In this document: positions 50,534 through 59,683 of the stretch, piece by piece | How positions within the stretch are numbered: position 1 is the first letter of the stretch | Layout: each line of letters opens with the position of its first letter | DNA from: an uncultured Oscillibacter sp. | GTDB lineage: Bacteria; Bacillota; Clostridia; Oscillospirales; Oscillospiraceae | Reading direction: 5' to 3' | Assembly: GCA_905234565.1 (NCBI GenBank) | Contig: CAJOHW010000001.1 | Span: 19,732 to 83,731, forward strand | Length of the DNA stretch: 64,000 nt | Translations under genes and position numbers: made by a program | Notes under the pieces: generated by a model | What the model was told of the DNA's origin: nothing | What the model saw: only the letters and a program-made list of their open reading frames with translations | Databases searched by the model: none

Positions 50534-50911
50534 GTGAACATTGTGGATACGAGTGTCAAGCGCGGAGATATTTATTACGCCGATCTCTCCCCGGTGGTGG
50601 GCAGCGAACAGGGCGGCGTCAGGCCCGTCCTGATCATCCAGAACGATACCGGGAACCGTTACAGCCCTACGGTCATCGCCGCGGCCATCACGTCCCAGAC
50701 GGGAAAGGCCCGGCTGCCGACCCATATTGACCTTCCGGTCAACGAAAGCTCCGGACTGAGCCGGAATTCCGTGATCCTGCTGGAACAGGTCCGGACCTTG
50801 GACAAAAAGCGCCTGCGGGAGCGGATGGGCCATGTGGAGGAGACGATGATGAACAAGGTGGACGCGGCCATCGCGGTGAGTTTCGGACTGCCCCACGATC
50901 AACTGGTGTAA
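50534..50911 (+). CDS. mazF: MazF/PemK-family endoribonuclease
   Basis: [51 protein letters not shown] start at 50534 or 50543. Confidence 0.96.
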   Translation: MNIVDTSVKRGDIYYADLSPVVGSEQGGVRPVLIIQNDTGNRYSPTVIAAAITSQTGKARLPTHIDLPVNESSGLSRNSVILLEQVRTLDKKRLRERMGHVEETMMNKVDAAIAVSFGLPHDQLV

Positions 50912-50934
50912 CCCCGGATAAAAAAACGGGATCC

Positions 50935-50970
50935 CTCCCGGAAAGGCGTTTCCCTTTCCGGGAGATTTTT
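50935..50970 (+). terminator. Terminator after mazF
   Basis: ctcccggaaagg cgtttc cctttccgggag attttt. Confidence 0.88.
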
Positions 50971-50998
50971 CCTTCCCGGCCCGGACAAGACTGCTCCG

Positions 50999-51781
50999 TC
51001 AGACGCGGGCCGGACGGTTCCTCTGGTACAGGGTCCACAGGCCGTTCATCAGCAGATACTTATCATAAACAATCGAGTTGCGGCAGTAGCGCACAATCAC
51101 CGGGGCGTTTCCCCCCGTGGCCACCACGCTGAGTTCCTGTCCCGGGAACTCCTCCCGGATCCGGTCGATGATGCCGTCCAGCATTCCGGCGGTGCCGTAG
51201 ACAATCCCGGAGCGCATACAGTCCTCCGTACTCTTGCCGATGAGGGCTTTGGGGTGCTGAAGGGAGATGTCCGGCAGCTGGGCCGCCCGGCGGCTCAGGG
51301 CCTCCAAGGACACCTGTACCCCCGGCAGCAGCAGCCCGCCCTCATAGGTCCGCCCCCGGGTGATGACGCCGATGGTGGTGGCGGTGCCCATGTCGATGGT
51401 GATGATAGGCGGCTGGAACCGCTCCAGCGCCGCCACGGCGTCGGCCACGATGTCCGCCCCCATTTGGGCCTGAATGGGCAGGCGGATGTTCAGCCCGGTG
51501 CGAAGTCCCGGTCCCACCACCATGGGCGGGCCGCCCAAAAGCCGGGTCAGGGCCTTTTCCATCATGAAGTTCAGCGGCGGCACCACGCTGCACAGAATCG
51601 CCCCGTTGACGGCGGTGTGGGAGTAGCCGTAGAGGGTGAACAGGTTCATGAGATCCACGCTGATCTGGTCCGCCGTCTTGCGGCTGTCCGTGTCCAGGGA
51701 GGCCAGAAAACACAGCGTCCCCTCCCCGTCAAACAGGCCCACGGAGGTGGTGGAATTCCCTACGTCAATGGCAAGCAGCAC
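50999..51781 (-). CDS. coaX: Type III pantothenate kinase
   Basis: MLLAIDVGNSTTSVGLFDG; ITIDMGTATTIGVI; GLLLPGVQVSLEALSRRAAQLP. Confidence 0.97.
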   Translation of the reverse strand: MLLAIDVGNSTTSVGLFDGEGTLCFLASLDTDSRKTADQISVDLMNLFTLYGYSHTAVNGAILCSVVPPLNFMMEKALTRLLGGPPMVVGPGLRTGLNIRLPIQAQMGADIVADAVAALERFQPPIITIDMGTATTIGVITRGRTYEGGLLLPGVQVSLEALSRRAAQLPDISLQHPKALIGKSTEDCMRSGIVYGTAGMLDGIIDRIREEFPGQELSVVATGGNAPVIVRYCRNSIVYDKYLLMNGLWTLYQRNRPARV

Positions 51782-51886
51782 GGCGATTCCCCCTTTTTCA
51801 AAACAAGTTCCTGTGCTTTCCTGTCCCTATGGTATCACGTCCGGGCCGGGACCGCAAGCCCCGGCCTGAGAGAAAAATTTGTGATA

Positions 51887-51960
51887 CTCGCGCTCTTTCA
51901 TATTTGCCACATTGCAGGCCATCGGCACGGCAACGAATGGCAAATCTTATCGTTCACGAG
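51887..51960 (-). repeat. 74-bp palindromic repeat, copy D (coaX-ogt spacer)
   Basis: Minus: CTCGTGAACGATAAGATTTGCCATTCGTTGCCGTGCCGATGGCCTGCAATGTGGCAAATATGAAAGAGCGCGAG; ATTTGTGATA on both sides. Confidence 0.9.
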
Positions 51961-51996
51961 TATAAAAAGATTTGTGATAAAGTGAGGAGGATTCCC

Positions 51997-52497
51997 ATGT
52001 ATCTCGCCCGTATGCCGTCCCCGGTGGGCGTGCTGGTTCTGGCCTCCGACGGTGCGTGCCTGACGGGGCTTTGGATGGAGCACCAGCGCCATTTTCCGGA
52101 CCTCTCCGGCGGGAAAGAGGCCCCGGATCTGCCCGTCTTTCGTCAGGCCCGGGCCTGGCTGGACGCCTATTTCCAAAAAGCCCCCCTGCCCCCTATGCCG
52201 CCCCTGGGTCCGGAGGGGACAACCTTCCAGAGGCGGGTCTGGGACGCTCTGAAAGCCATTCCCTACGGGTCCACCACCACCTACGGCGCTCTTGCGCAAA
52301 CCTTGGACAGCTCTCCCCGATCTGTCGGCGGCGCGGTGGGCCGGAATCCCATCTCCATCCTCATCCCCTGCCACCGGGTCCTGGGCACGGACGGCAGCCT
52401 CACCGGATACGCCGGAGGGTTGGACGCGAAACGCTTCCTTCTCACCTTAGAGGGAGCCGCCGTCGGTTCTGAGACAAGTCCGAAAAAGGGTACATAA
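51997..52497 (+). CDS. ogt: Methylated-DNA-protein-cysteine methyltransferase
   Basis: ILIPCHRVLGTDGSLTGYAGGLDAKRFLL active site. Confidence 0.96.
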   Translation: MYLARMPSPVGVLVLASDGACLTGLWMEHQRHFPDLSGGKEAPDLPVFRQARAWLDAYFQKAPLPPMPPLGPEGTTFQRRVWDALKAIPYGSTTTYGALAQTLDSSPRSVGGAVGRNPISILIPCHRVLGTDGSLTGYAGGLDAKRFLLTLEGAAVGSETSPKKGT

Positions 52498-52519
52498 AAC
52501 AAGACGAAGGAGGCCTTCT

Positions 52520-53155
52520 ATGACACTCTATTCCCATCCCTTTTCCGCCGCCTATTGGCGCACCGCCGCCGGGGAACTGCGGAACCTCCGCAAGCTCACC
52601 TTTGCCGCCCTCATGATCGCCATGTGTATCCTGCTGGGCATGGTGCCCTCTGTCCGGCTGGCCCAGGGGGTCCGGATCACCTGGGGGTTTCTGGCCCGGT
52701 CCCTGTGCGGCCTGGTGTGCGGTCCGGCTTTGGGAGCCGCCTTCGGATTCGCGGAGGATATTCTCAGCTTCTTCCTGTCCGGCGGAAACGGCTACCCCTT
52801 CTTCGCCGGATACACCCTGTCCACTATGATCGGCGTGGTGATCTATGCCCTGTGCCTCTACCGGACCAACCTGTCCTTTCCCCGGATTTTCCTTGCGAAA
52901 CTGCTGACCAACATCGAAAACGTCACCCTGGGGGCCCTGTGGACCGCCATCCTCAGCGGCAGTCCCAACCTGGCGGCGGCGTATCAGGCGGCGGCCTGGG
53001 TGAGCCTGTGGAAAAACCTTTTGATGCTGCCTATCCAGGCCATTCTGCTCTACGCCCTCTACGCCGCCCTCCTGCCCGGGCTCCGCAAGGCAAATCTGGT
53101 TCCGGAGGACACCAGTCTGGTCCTGTGGCGGCGGAAAAAGGCCCTTTCCCCCTGA
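52520..53155 (+). CDS. folT: Folate-family ECF transporter S component
   Basis: LTFAALMIAMCILLGMV...ITWGFLARSLCGLVCGPALGAAFGFAEDILSFFLSGG. Confidence 0.82.
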   Translation: MTLYSHPFSAAYWRTAAGELRNLRKLTFAALMIAMCILLGMVPSVRLAQGVRITWGFLARSLCGLVCGPALGAAFGFAEDILSFFLSGGNGYPFFAGYTLSTMIGVVIYALCLYRTNLSFPRIFLAKLLTNIENVTLGALWTAILSGSPNLAAAYQAAAWVSLWKNLLMLPIQAILLYALYAALLPGLRKANLVPEDTSLVLWRRKKALSP

Positions 53156-53200
53156 CCTTCCCCATTTTCAACAGAACAAGAGGGAATTTTTCGTTTCTCA

Positions 53201-53229
53201 TTGACAAAATCGCCCAAATCTGGTATGAT
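53201..53229 (+). promoter_or_regulatory. SigA promoter
   Basis: TTGACA - 17 nt - TATGAT. Confidence 0.85.
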
Positions 53230-53285
53230 AGCCAGGTGAGACGAAAGATTCCCAGGCGGTTCCATCTCAGAAAGGGGCGATTTTG

Positions 53286-53924
53286 ATGGCAATCCAGATC
53301 ATCAAGTATCCAAATCCGGACGAAGGCGTCCCCCTGCGCTTTGCCAGGGGCCACTTTGCCACCAACCACAGCCATGTCAATTACTACATCGATCTGACCA
53401 TGACAAAACACCGCCTGTCTGAGGCAAAGGCCGCGGCGGTGGAACTGGCGGACCGCTTCAAGGCCTCCACTGTGGTGGACACCATCCTGTGCCTGGACGG
53501 CACCCAGGTCATCGGGGCCTGCATGGCCAATGAGCTGACCCGGGCGGGCTTCACCAGCATCAACGCCCACCACACCATCTATGTGGTCACGCCGGAACAC
53601 ACCGTGGGCAGCCAGCTGGTGTTCCGGGAGAACACCTCCCCCATGATCCGGGACAAGCACGTGTTAGTGCTGGCTGCGTCCCTGACCACCGGCTATACCG
53701 CCCAGGAGGCCGTCAACATCATCCGCTATTACGGCGGCATCACCGTGGGGATCTGCTGTATCTTCACCCGCATTCAGGAGTGCAACGGCTTCCCCGTCAC
53801 CTCCATCTTCGACGGCAGCATCTTCCCGGATTACCAGAGCACCGCCGCCCATGAGTGCCCCCTGTGCAAGGCCGGCATCAAGCTGGACGCCATGGTCAAT
53901 ACCTTCGGCATTTCCAGCTTCTAA
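53286..53924 (+). CDS. Phosphoribosyltransferase-family protein (OPRT-like)
   Basis: VDTILCLDGTQVIGACMANEL; RDKHVLVLAASLTTGYTAQEAVNIIRYYGG PRPP-binding-like region. Confidence 0.8.
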   Translation: MAIQIIKYPNPDEGVPLRFARGHFATNHSHVNYYIDLTMTKHRLSEAKAAAVELADRFKASTVVDTILCLDGTQVIGACMANELTRAGFTSINAHHTIYVVTPEHTVGSQLVFRENTSPMIRDKHVLVLAASLTTGYTAQEAVNIIRYYGGITVGICCIFTRIQECNGFPVTSIFDGSIFPDYQSTAAHECPLCKAGIKLDAMVNTFGISSF

Positions 53925-53945
53925 AGAATTCTTTCTAACTCCCAT

Positions 53946-53985
53946 AAAACGGACCGGTTCCCCGAAACGGGAACCGGTCCGTTTT
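53946..53985. terminator. Bidirectional terminator between convergent genes
   Basis: aaaacggaccggttccc cgaaac gggaaccggtccgtttt. Confidence 0.85.
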
Positions 53986-54007
53986 GAAGTTTTTGCCTGA
54001 ATATTTC

Positions 54008-55852
54008 TTACGCCCCCGCCGGGGCCGTCTGTTCCTCCATGACGGACAGAAACGCCTCCCGCTCCATGGTCTCGTGTTCCAGCAGATACGCCGCCACGGC
54101 GTCCAGCTGGGCACGGCGCTGGGTCAGAATCTCCTCACAGCGCTTGTACGCCTTCTCCACCACGGACTGGATCTCCCGGTCAATCTCCGCCGCCATGGAC
54201 TCGGAGTACAGCCGTCCCTGGCTCATGGTGCGGCCCAGAAAGACCTCGTCGTGTCCGGAGTCAAAGGCCACGGGGCCGATGCGCTCGCTCATGCCAAAGG
54301 ACGCCACCATCTTCCGGGCCAGGTCCGTGGCCCGCTCAATGTCATTGCTGGCCCCGGTGGAGATGTCCTTCATGCACAGCTGCTCCGCCACCCGGCCCCC
54401 TAAAAGGGACACAATGCGGTTTTCCATAAAGCGCTTGGAGTAGAAAGACCGGTCCCGCTCCGGCAGGTAGATGGTCATGCCCCCCGCCTGGCCCCGGGGC
54501 ACGATGCTGATCTGGCTCACCGGGTCCTGGTCCGGCAGGAGATGGGATACCACCGCATGGCCCGCCTCGTGGAAGGCGGTCAGTTCCCGCTCATGAGGGG
54601 GAATCACCCGGCTGCGCTTCTCCGGTCCGGCGATGACCTTGATCTCCGCCTCTTTCAGTTCCTCCATGGAAATGAAGGGCTTGTTCCGCCGGGCTGCCAG
54701 CAATGCCCCCTCGTTCAGCAGGTTTTCCAGATCCGCCCCCGTGAATCCGGCGGTGCCCTGGGCCAGGCGGCGGAGATCCACGTCCTCGCCCAGAGGCTTC
54801 CCCCGGGCGTGGATCCCTAAGATCTCCTCCCGGCCCTTGACATCCGGCAGTCCCACATAGACCTGGCGGTCAAAGCGTCCCGGACGCAGAAGGGCCGGGT
54901 CCAGCACGTCCGCCCGGTTGGTGGCGGCCAAGACCACCACCCCCTCGTTGGGGGCGAAACCGTCCATCTCCACCAGCAGCTGGTTCAAGGTCTGCTCCCG
55001 CTCATCGTGGCCGCCGCCTAAACCCGCGCCTCTCTGACGGCCCACGGCGTCGATCTCGTCGATAAAGACAATGGCGGGGGCAGCCCGCTTGGCCTGTTCA
55101 AAGAGATTGCGCACCCGGCTGGCTCCCACGCCTACGTACAGCTCCACAAAATCCGATCCGGAGATAGACAGGAAGCCCGCCTCCGCCTCCCCGGCCACCG
55201 CCCGGGCAAGAAGGGTCTTTCCCGTACCCGGAGGGCCCACCAAAAGAACGCCCTTGGGGATCCGGGCACCCAAATTCGCGTACTTCTCCGGGTCTTTCAG
55301 GAAGTCCACAATCTCGGACAGTTCCTCCTTTTCCTCCTTGGCTCCCGCCACGTCCTGGAACGTGGAGCGCTTCTCCCCCTCCGGCAGGCCCCGGGTCCGG
55401 GCCATGCCAAAGCGGGCCATGCGATCCATGCCCGGGGCCTGGTTCCGGCCGGACATGAAGTACCACATCCCCCCGATGAACACCGCGGACATCACCCAGG
55501 GCAGGAGCAGTTCCAGCCAGTGGACGGAGTGGTCCTGATGGTAGTTGTAGCTGGTGATCACCTTCCGGTCAAACTGGTCCTCCACCAGGGCGTTCAGGTC
55601 CTCATAAAACGTCTGGAAGTCGTACAGCTCATGGCGCACCGTGCCGCCTCCCGCCGTCTCCTTCAGACGAAGGGTCAGAAGATCGTCCTCCACGGTAAAG
55701 GAGTCCACCTGCTCTTCCAGAAAGTACTGGCGGACCTGGGAGTATCCCGCCTGGGGCGGGGCCTCATTGGATCTCCAGAACCAGCTCATCACCGCCAGCA
55801 CCGCCAGGGCCAAAATCAACGCCCCCGAATTGTTTCCGGTTCTTCTCGTCAA
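54008..55852 (-). CDS. ftsH: ATP-dependent zinc metalloprotease FtsH
   Basis: [21 protein letters not shown] region, [12 protein letters not shown] zinc site. Confidence 0.97.
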   Translation of the reverse strand: MTRRTGNNSGALILALAVLAVMSWFWRSNEAPPQAGYSQVRQYFLEEQVDSFTVEDDLLTLRLKETAGGGTVRHELYDFQTFYEDLNALVEDQFDRKVITSYNYHQDHSVHWLELLLPWVMSAVFIGGMWYFMSGRNQAPGMDRMARFGMARTRGLPEGEKRSTFQDVAGAKEEKEELSEIVDFLKDPEKYANLGARIPKGVLLVGPPGTGKTLLARAVAGEAEAGFLSISGSDFVELYVGVGASRVRNLFEQAKRAAPAIVFIDEIDAVGRQRGAGLGGGHDEREQTLNQLLVEMDGFAPNEGVVVLAATNRADVLDPALLRPGRFDRQVYVGLPDVKGREEILGIHARGKPLGEDVDLRRLAQGTAGFTGADLENLLNEGALLAARRNKPFISMEELKEAEIKVIAGPEKRSRVIPPHERELTAFHEAGHAVVSHLLPDQDPVSQISIVPRGQAGGMTIYLPERDRSFYSKRFMENRIVSLLGGRVAEQLCMKDISTGASNDIERATDLARKMVASFGMSERIGPVAFDSGHDEVFLGRTMSQGRLYSESMAAEIDREIQSVVEKAYKRCEEILTQRRAQLDAVAAYLLEHETMEREAFLSVMEEQTAPAGA

Positions 55853-55882
55853 GGCAACTCCCCCTTTGCGCCCGTTTCGCGC

Positions 55883-56443
55883 CTACGGTTCCTTCTTCTC
55901 ATACACCGCCGGTTTCAGCACCCCGATGTAGGGCAGGTTCCGGTACCGCTGGGCAAAGTCCAGGCCGTAGCCCACCACAAAGGCGTCGGGCACCGTGAAC
56001 CCCGCCAGATCCGCTGTAATGGCCTTCTCCCGCCGGGCGGGCTTATCCAGCAGCGTCACCACGGTCAAGGACGCCGCTCCCCGGCTTTTCAGATACCCGC
56101 ACAGAAACGACAGGGTGTTCCCGGAGTCCAAAATGTCCTCCACCACCACAATGTCCCGGCCCTCCACGCTGCGCTGGATGTCATAGTTGATTTTTGCCCG
56201 TCCGGAGGACACCGTGGCGTCCTCATAGGAACTGACAGCGATGAACTCCACGTTGCTTCTAAGCTGGCAGGCCCGGACCAGATCCGCCATAAACACGAAA
56301 CTGCCCTTCAACACCCCCAAAAACAAAGGGTTCTTCCCCTCCAGCCGATCATAAATGGCGTCTCCCAGTTCCTGTACCCGGGCTTTCAGCTGGTCCTCCG
56401 TAATGAGTACCTTCAAGATGTCCTGTTCCAGTTCGCTTTTCAT
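55883..56443 (-). CDS. hpt: Hypoxanthine phosphoribosyltransferase
   Basis: DIVVVEDILDSGNTLSFL PRPP motif; downstream of tilS. Confidence 0.97.
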   Translation of the reverse strand: MKSELEQDILKVLITEDQLKARVQELGDAIYDRLEGKNPLFLGVLKGSFVFMADLVRACQLRSNVEFIAVSSYEDATVSSGRAKINYDIQRSVEGRDIVVVEDILDSGNTLSFLCGYLKSRGAASLTVVTLLDKPARREKAITADLAGFTVPDAFVVGYGLDFAQRYRNLPYIGVLKPAVYEKKEP

Positions 56444-57792
56444 AAGGTCCTCCCTTCCGTGCGCCGGATCTCCACGAACCGGCAGTCCCGTCCCTCCGGT
56501 AGATACCCCGCGTCCGTCCCTAAATGCCACACCGCCGCCAATGTTCCGTCCACATAAATTGCGGGCAGTCCGTCCCGCTCCGTGAGATCGATCCCAAAGT
56601 CCAGACACAGCCGCTTTACGCTTCTGCTGCCCTTCGCCTCCGGCAGGCGCAGCCGTCCCCCCGGGGGACAGGGGGCAGCCGTCACGATCCCGCCCTCCGC
56701 CTCCCGGCGGGGGCGGAGGGAAAGCCCCGGCGTCCCCTCCGCGGGGCCCTCCGGACACTCCCAAAGGGTCAGCACATACACCCCCCAGGTGAGGGGCCTT
56801 CCCGGCGTCAGTTCCGCTTCCGTCAGGAGACCGGGCCGGGTTTCCAGCACCAGCGCGTCCCCCCGAAACCGGGCGGTGACGCCGTGGGGCAAGTCCAGGC
56901 GGCGCTCCCGGCCCGTGCCCTTCTCCATCAGGTCTAAAACGGCCTCCAAATGCGCCGCGCCGAAATCCTTCCGGCCAACGCCCAAGCGGTCGATGGCCCG
57001 GAGCAGCATCCGGGGCCGGACGGCGGCGCTGGCGTCCATCAGCGCCTCCCGTGGAAGCGTCACCCGGCCCTGCCGGACCTCCATCCCGGCGGTCCGCGCC
57101 GCCGCGTCCCCTTCCAGGGCGGCGTCCGCCTCTGAGAGCCGCCCTGCCGCCTCATGCAGATGCTCCGCCGCCCGGGGGTTGATCTCGCGTAAGAGCGGCA
57201 TGACTTCCAATCGGATCCGGTTCCGGGCCGCCGCCGACGGGTCCGCGTTGGTCTCGTCCTCCACGTGGGGAATTCCGTGAGCGGCGGCATAGGATGCTAA
57301 TTCCTCCCGGCTGACATCCAGCAGGGGACGGCAGATCCGGTCCCGGCAATGGACCATGCCTCCCAGTCCCCGGAGGCCCGTGCCCCGGATCAGGTTCAGC
57401 AGCACCGTCTCCGCGTTGTCCTCCATATGGTGGGCGGTGTAGAGAGCCGCCTGGGGCCGGGCGTCCAGCAGTCCCCGCAGAAAGTCATAGCGGAGGGTCC
57501 GGGCGGCTTCCTCTACGGACAGGCCCTGTTGTTTCCCGTATGCCTCCACGTCCCCCCGGCCCGCCGTGAAGGGGATCTCCCGCACAGCGCACCAGTCCCG
57601 GACAAAGGCTTCGTCCCGGTCCGCCGTGGGGCGGAGTTGGTGGTTAAAATGGGCGGCAAGGAGATAGGCATCCCGCTCCCGGCACCAGGTCCAGAGAAGA
57701 TGGAGCAGACACATGGAGTCCAGTCCCCCGGAGACGGCGCACACCGCCGTCCGGCCGGGTCCCGGCAGCCATGCCGCCGCGTCCTTCATCAT
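56440..57792 (-). CDS. tilS: tRNA(Ile)-lysidine synthetase
   Basis: AVCAVSGGLDSMCLLHLL PP-loop; C-terminal TilS domains. Confidence 0.95.
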   Translation of the reverse strand: MMKDAAAWLPGPGRTAVCAVSGGLDSMCLLHLLWTWCRERDAYLLAAHFNHQLRPTADRDEAFVRDWCAVREIPFTAGRGDVEAYGKQQGLSVEEAARTLRYDFLRGLLDARPQAALYTAHHMEDNAETVLLNLIRGTGLRGLGGMVHCRDRICRPLLDVSREELASYAAAHGIPHVEDETNADPSAAARNRIRLEVMPLLREINPRAAEHLHEAAGRLSEADAALEGDAAARTAGMEVRQGRVTLPREALMDASAAVRPRMLLRAIDRLGVGRKDFGAAHLEAVLDLMEKGTGRERRLDLPHGVTARFRGDALVLETRPGLLTEAELTPGRPLTWGVYVLTLWECPEGPAEGTPGLSLRPRREAEGGIVTAAPCPPGGRLRLPEAKGSRSVKRLCLDFGIDLTERDGLPAIYVDGTLAAVWHLGTDAGYLPEGRDCRFVEIRRTEGRTL

Positions 57793-57799
57793 CCGGGAT

Positions 57800-59152
57800 T
57801 TACTGGTCCCCATAGCGGTTGTCCATGGTGGCAAACATGGTGTACTCCGGCATCCAGCGCAGTTCCACCTTTCCCGTCTCCCCGTGGCGGTTCTTCGCCA
57901 CAATGCACTCCGCCACGTTGTGCTTTTCCGTGTCGTCGTTATAATAGTCGTCCCGGTACAGGAACATGACGATGTCCGCGTCCTGTTCGATGGCCCCGGA
58001 CTCCCGCAGGTCTGAGAGCATGGGCCGCTTGTCGTCCCGCTTCTCGTTGGCCCGGCTCAGCTGGCTCAGGCACAGCACCGGCACATCCAGCTCCTTGGCC
58101 ATGATTTTCAGCATCCGGGAGATGTCCGACACCGCCTGCTGGCGGTTCTCGTTCCGGCGCTCCCCTCCGGCGGAACCCATGAGCTGTAAATAGTCGATGA
58201 CCACCAGGCCCAGATTCTCCAACCGACGGCACTTGGCGTTCATGTCCGCCGCCGTCAGCATGGGGTTGTCGTCCATACGGATGTCCACCCGGTTGAGCAC
58301 CGTGGCGGCGGCGGCGATCTTCTCCCAGTCCGTCTCCCGCAGTTCCCCGGTACGCAGCCGCGTGTTCTCCACCAGAGCCTCAATGGACAGCAGCCGGGTG
58401 GCCAGCTGTTCCCGGGACATCTCCAAAGAAAAGATCGCCACGGTTTTCTCTGAGTGCTTCGCCACGTTCAGCGCCACGTTCAACGCCATGGAGGTCTTTC
58501 CCATGCCGGGCCGGGCGGCTAAGAGGATGAAATCCGATTTGTTCAGGCCCGTGATCTTCCGGTCCACGGCGGAGAGGCCTGTGGAGAGGCCGGGAAGGTG
58601 GTTTTCGCTTTCACTCATCTCCCCCAGCCGGTCCAGCACGTCCGGCAACACCTGCCGCAACGGGATCAGTTCCTGGGCCCCCTGGCCCCGGCGGATGGCG
58701 TAAATCTTCTGCTCGCTGGCCTCTAAGATATCCCCGGCGGCACCGGTGCCCTCCTGGACCAGAGCGGTGATCTCCGATGCCGCCTGGGCCACCTCCCGCA
58801 GCAGCGCCTTGTCCCGCACAATGGCGGCGTACTCCATGACGTTGGCGCTGGTGGGGGTGATCTCCATGAGCTGGGCCAAATAGGACCGGGTGGTGTTCTC
58901 GTCGTAGACCCCAGCCTTTTGCATCTCGTCCGCCACGGTAATGCCGTCAATAGGTTTCGCGTAGGCGAACATGGAGTAAATCGTCTCAAAGATCTCCCGG
59001 TTCTGCCGGAGGTAGAAGTCCCCGGGACGCAGTTTCTCCATAACCAGCTTCACGCAGTCCGGGTCAATGAGCATGGAGCCTAAGACCGCCTGCTCCCCTT
59101 CCAGGGAGTGGGGCATCTGGCGCAGCAATACGTTCTCATCGGGCACAGGCAT
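57800..59152 (-). CDS. dnaB: Replicative DNA helicase
   Basis: MPHSLEGEQAVLGSMLID; AARPGMGKTSMALNVALN; DYLQLMGS. Confidence 0.97.
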   Translation of the reverse strand: MPVPDENVLLRQMPHSLEGEQAVLGSMLIDPDCVKLVMEKLRPGDFYLRQNREIFETIYSMFAYAKPIDGITVADEMQKAGVYDENTTRSYLAQLMEITPTSANVMEYAAIVRDKALLREVAQAASEITALVQEGTGAAGDILEASEQKIYAIRRGQGAQELIPLRQVLPDVLDRLGEMSESENHLPGLSTGLSAVDRKITGLNKSDFILLAARPGMGKTSMALNVALNVAKHSEKTVAIFSLEMSREQLATRLLSIEALVENTRLRTGELRETDWEKIAAAATVLNRVDIRMDDNPMLTAADMNAKCRRLENLGLVVIDYLQLMGSAGGERRNENRQQAVSDISRMLKIMAKELDVPVLCLSQLSRANEKRDDKRPMLSDLRESGAIEQDADIVMFLYRDDYYNDDTEKHNVAECIVAKNRHGETGKVELRWMPEYTMFATMDNRYGDQ

Positions 59153-59184
59153 CCCTCCCCCTGTCTTTTACTCGAATACAGGCT

Positions 59185-59634
59185 TTACTTCTGCTCGTAC
59201 ACGGAGACATACACGGTCCCCGTGACCTCAAAGCCCAGTTTCGCTTTGATCTCGTAGTTTCCAAAGGACTTGATGGGTTCCGCCAGCACCAGCTTCTGCC
59301 GGGGAATCTCCAAGCCGAACTGCTCTTTCAGGGCGTCGGAGATCTCCTGGGTGGTGACGGAGCCGAACAGCTTGCCGTTGCCGCCGCCCCGGGCGGTCAG
59401 ACGCACCATGCACCCTTTCAGCTTCTCCGCCGCGGCCTCCGCCTCCGCTTTCTGCCGGGCCTCCTCCGCCTTCCGGGCCTTCTCTTTGAGCTTCATGGTG
59501 TTCACCGCGTCCGCCGTGGCGGGAACCGCCAGCTTCCGGGGCAGCAGGAAGTTCCGGGCATAGCCCTCCGCCACCTCCACCATCTGGCCCTTTTTCCCCT
59601 TGCCCGATACGTCCGCCTGTAAGATGACTTTCAT
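59185..59634 (-). CDS. rplI: 50S ribosomal protein L9
   Basis: [37 protein letters not shown]. Confidence 0.97.
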   Translation of the reverse strand: MKVILQADVSGKGKKGQMVEVAEGYARNFLLPRKLAVPATADAVNTMKLKEKARKAEEARQKAEAEAAAEKLKGCMVRLTARGGGNGKLFGSVTTQEISDALKEQFGLEIPRQKLVLAEPIKSFGNYEIKAKLGFEVTGTVYVSVYEQK

Positions 59635-59683
59635 TGCCTCTGTCTCCTTTCCCTATCCAAAAACTATCAGAAACCTCTATGAA

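Noticed and set aside
50241-50537. 98-aa ORF considered as a MazE antitoxin
   Set aside because: Reads through the repeat and hairpins, no AbrB/RHH-like pattern, composition not protein-like.
52498-52519. Tetrahydrofolate riboswitch upstream of folT
   Set aside because: Only 22 nt separate ogt and folT; there is no room for the aptamer.
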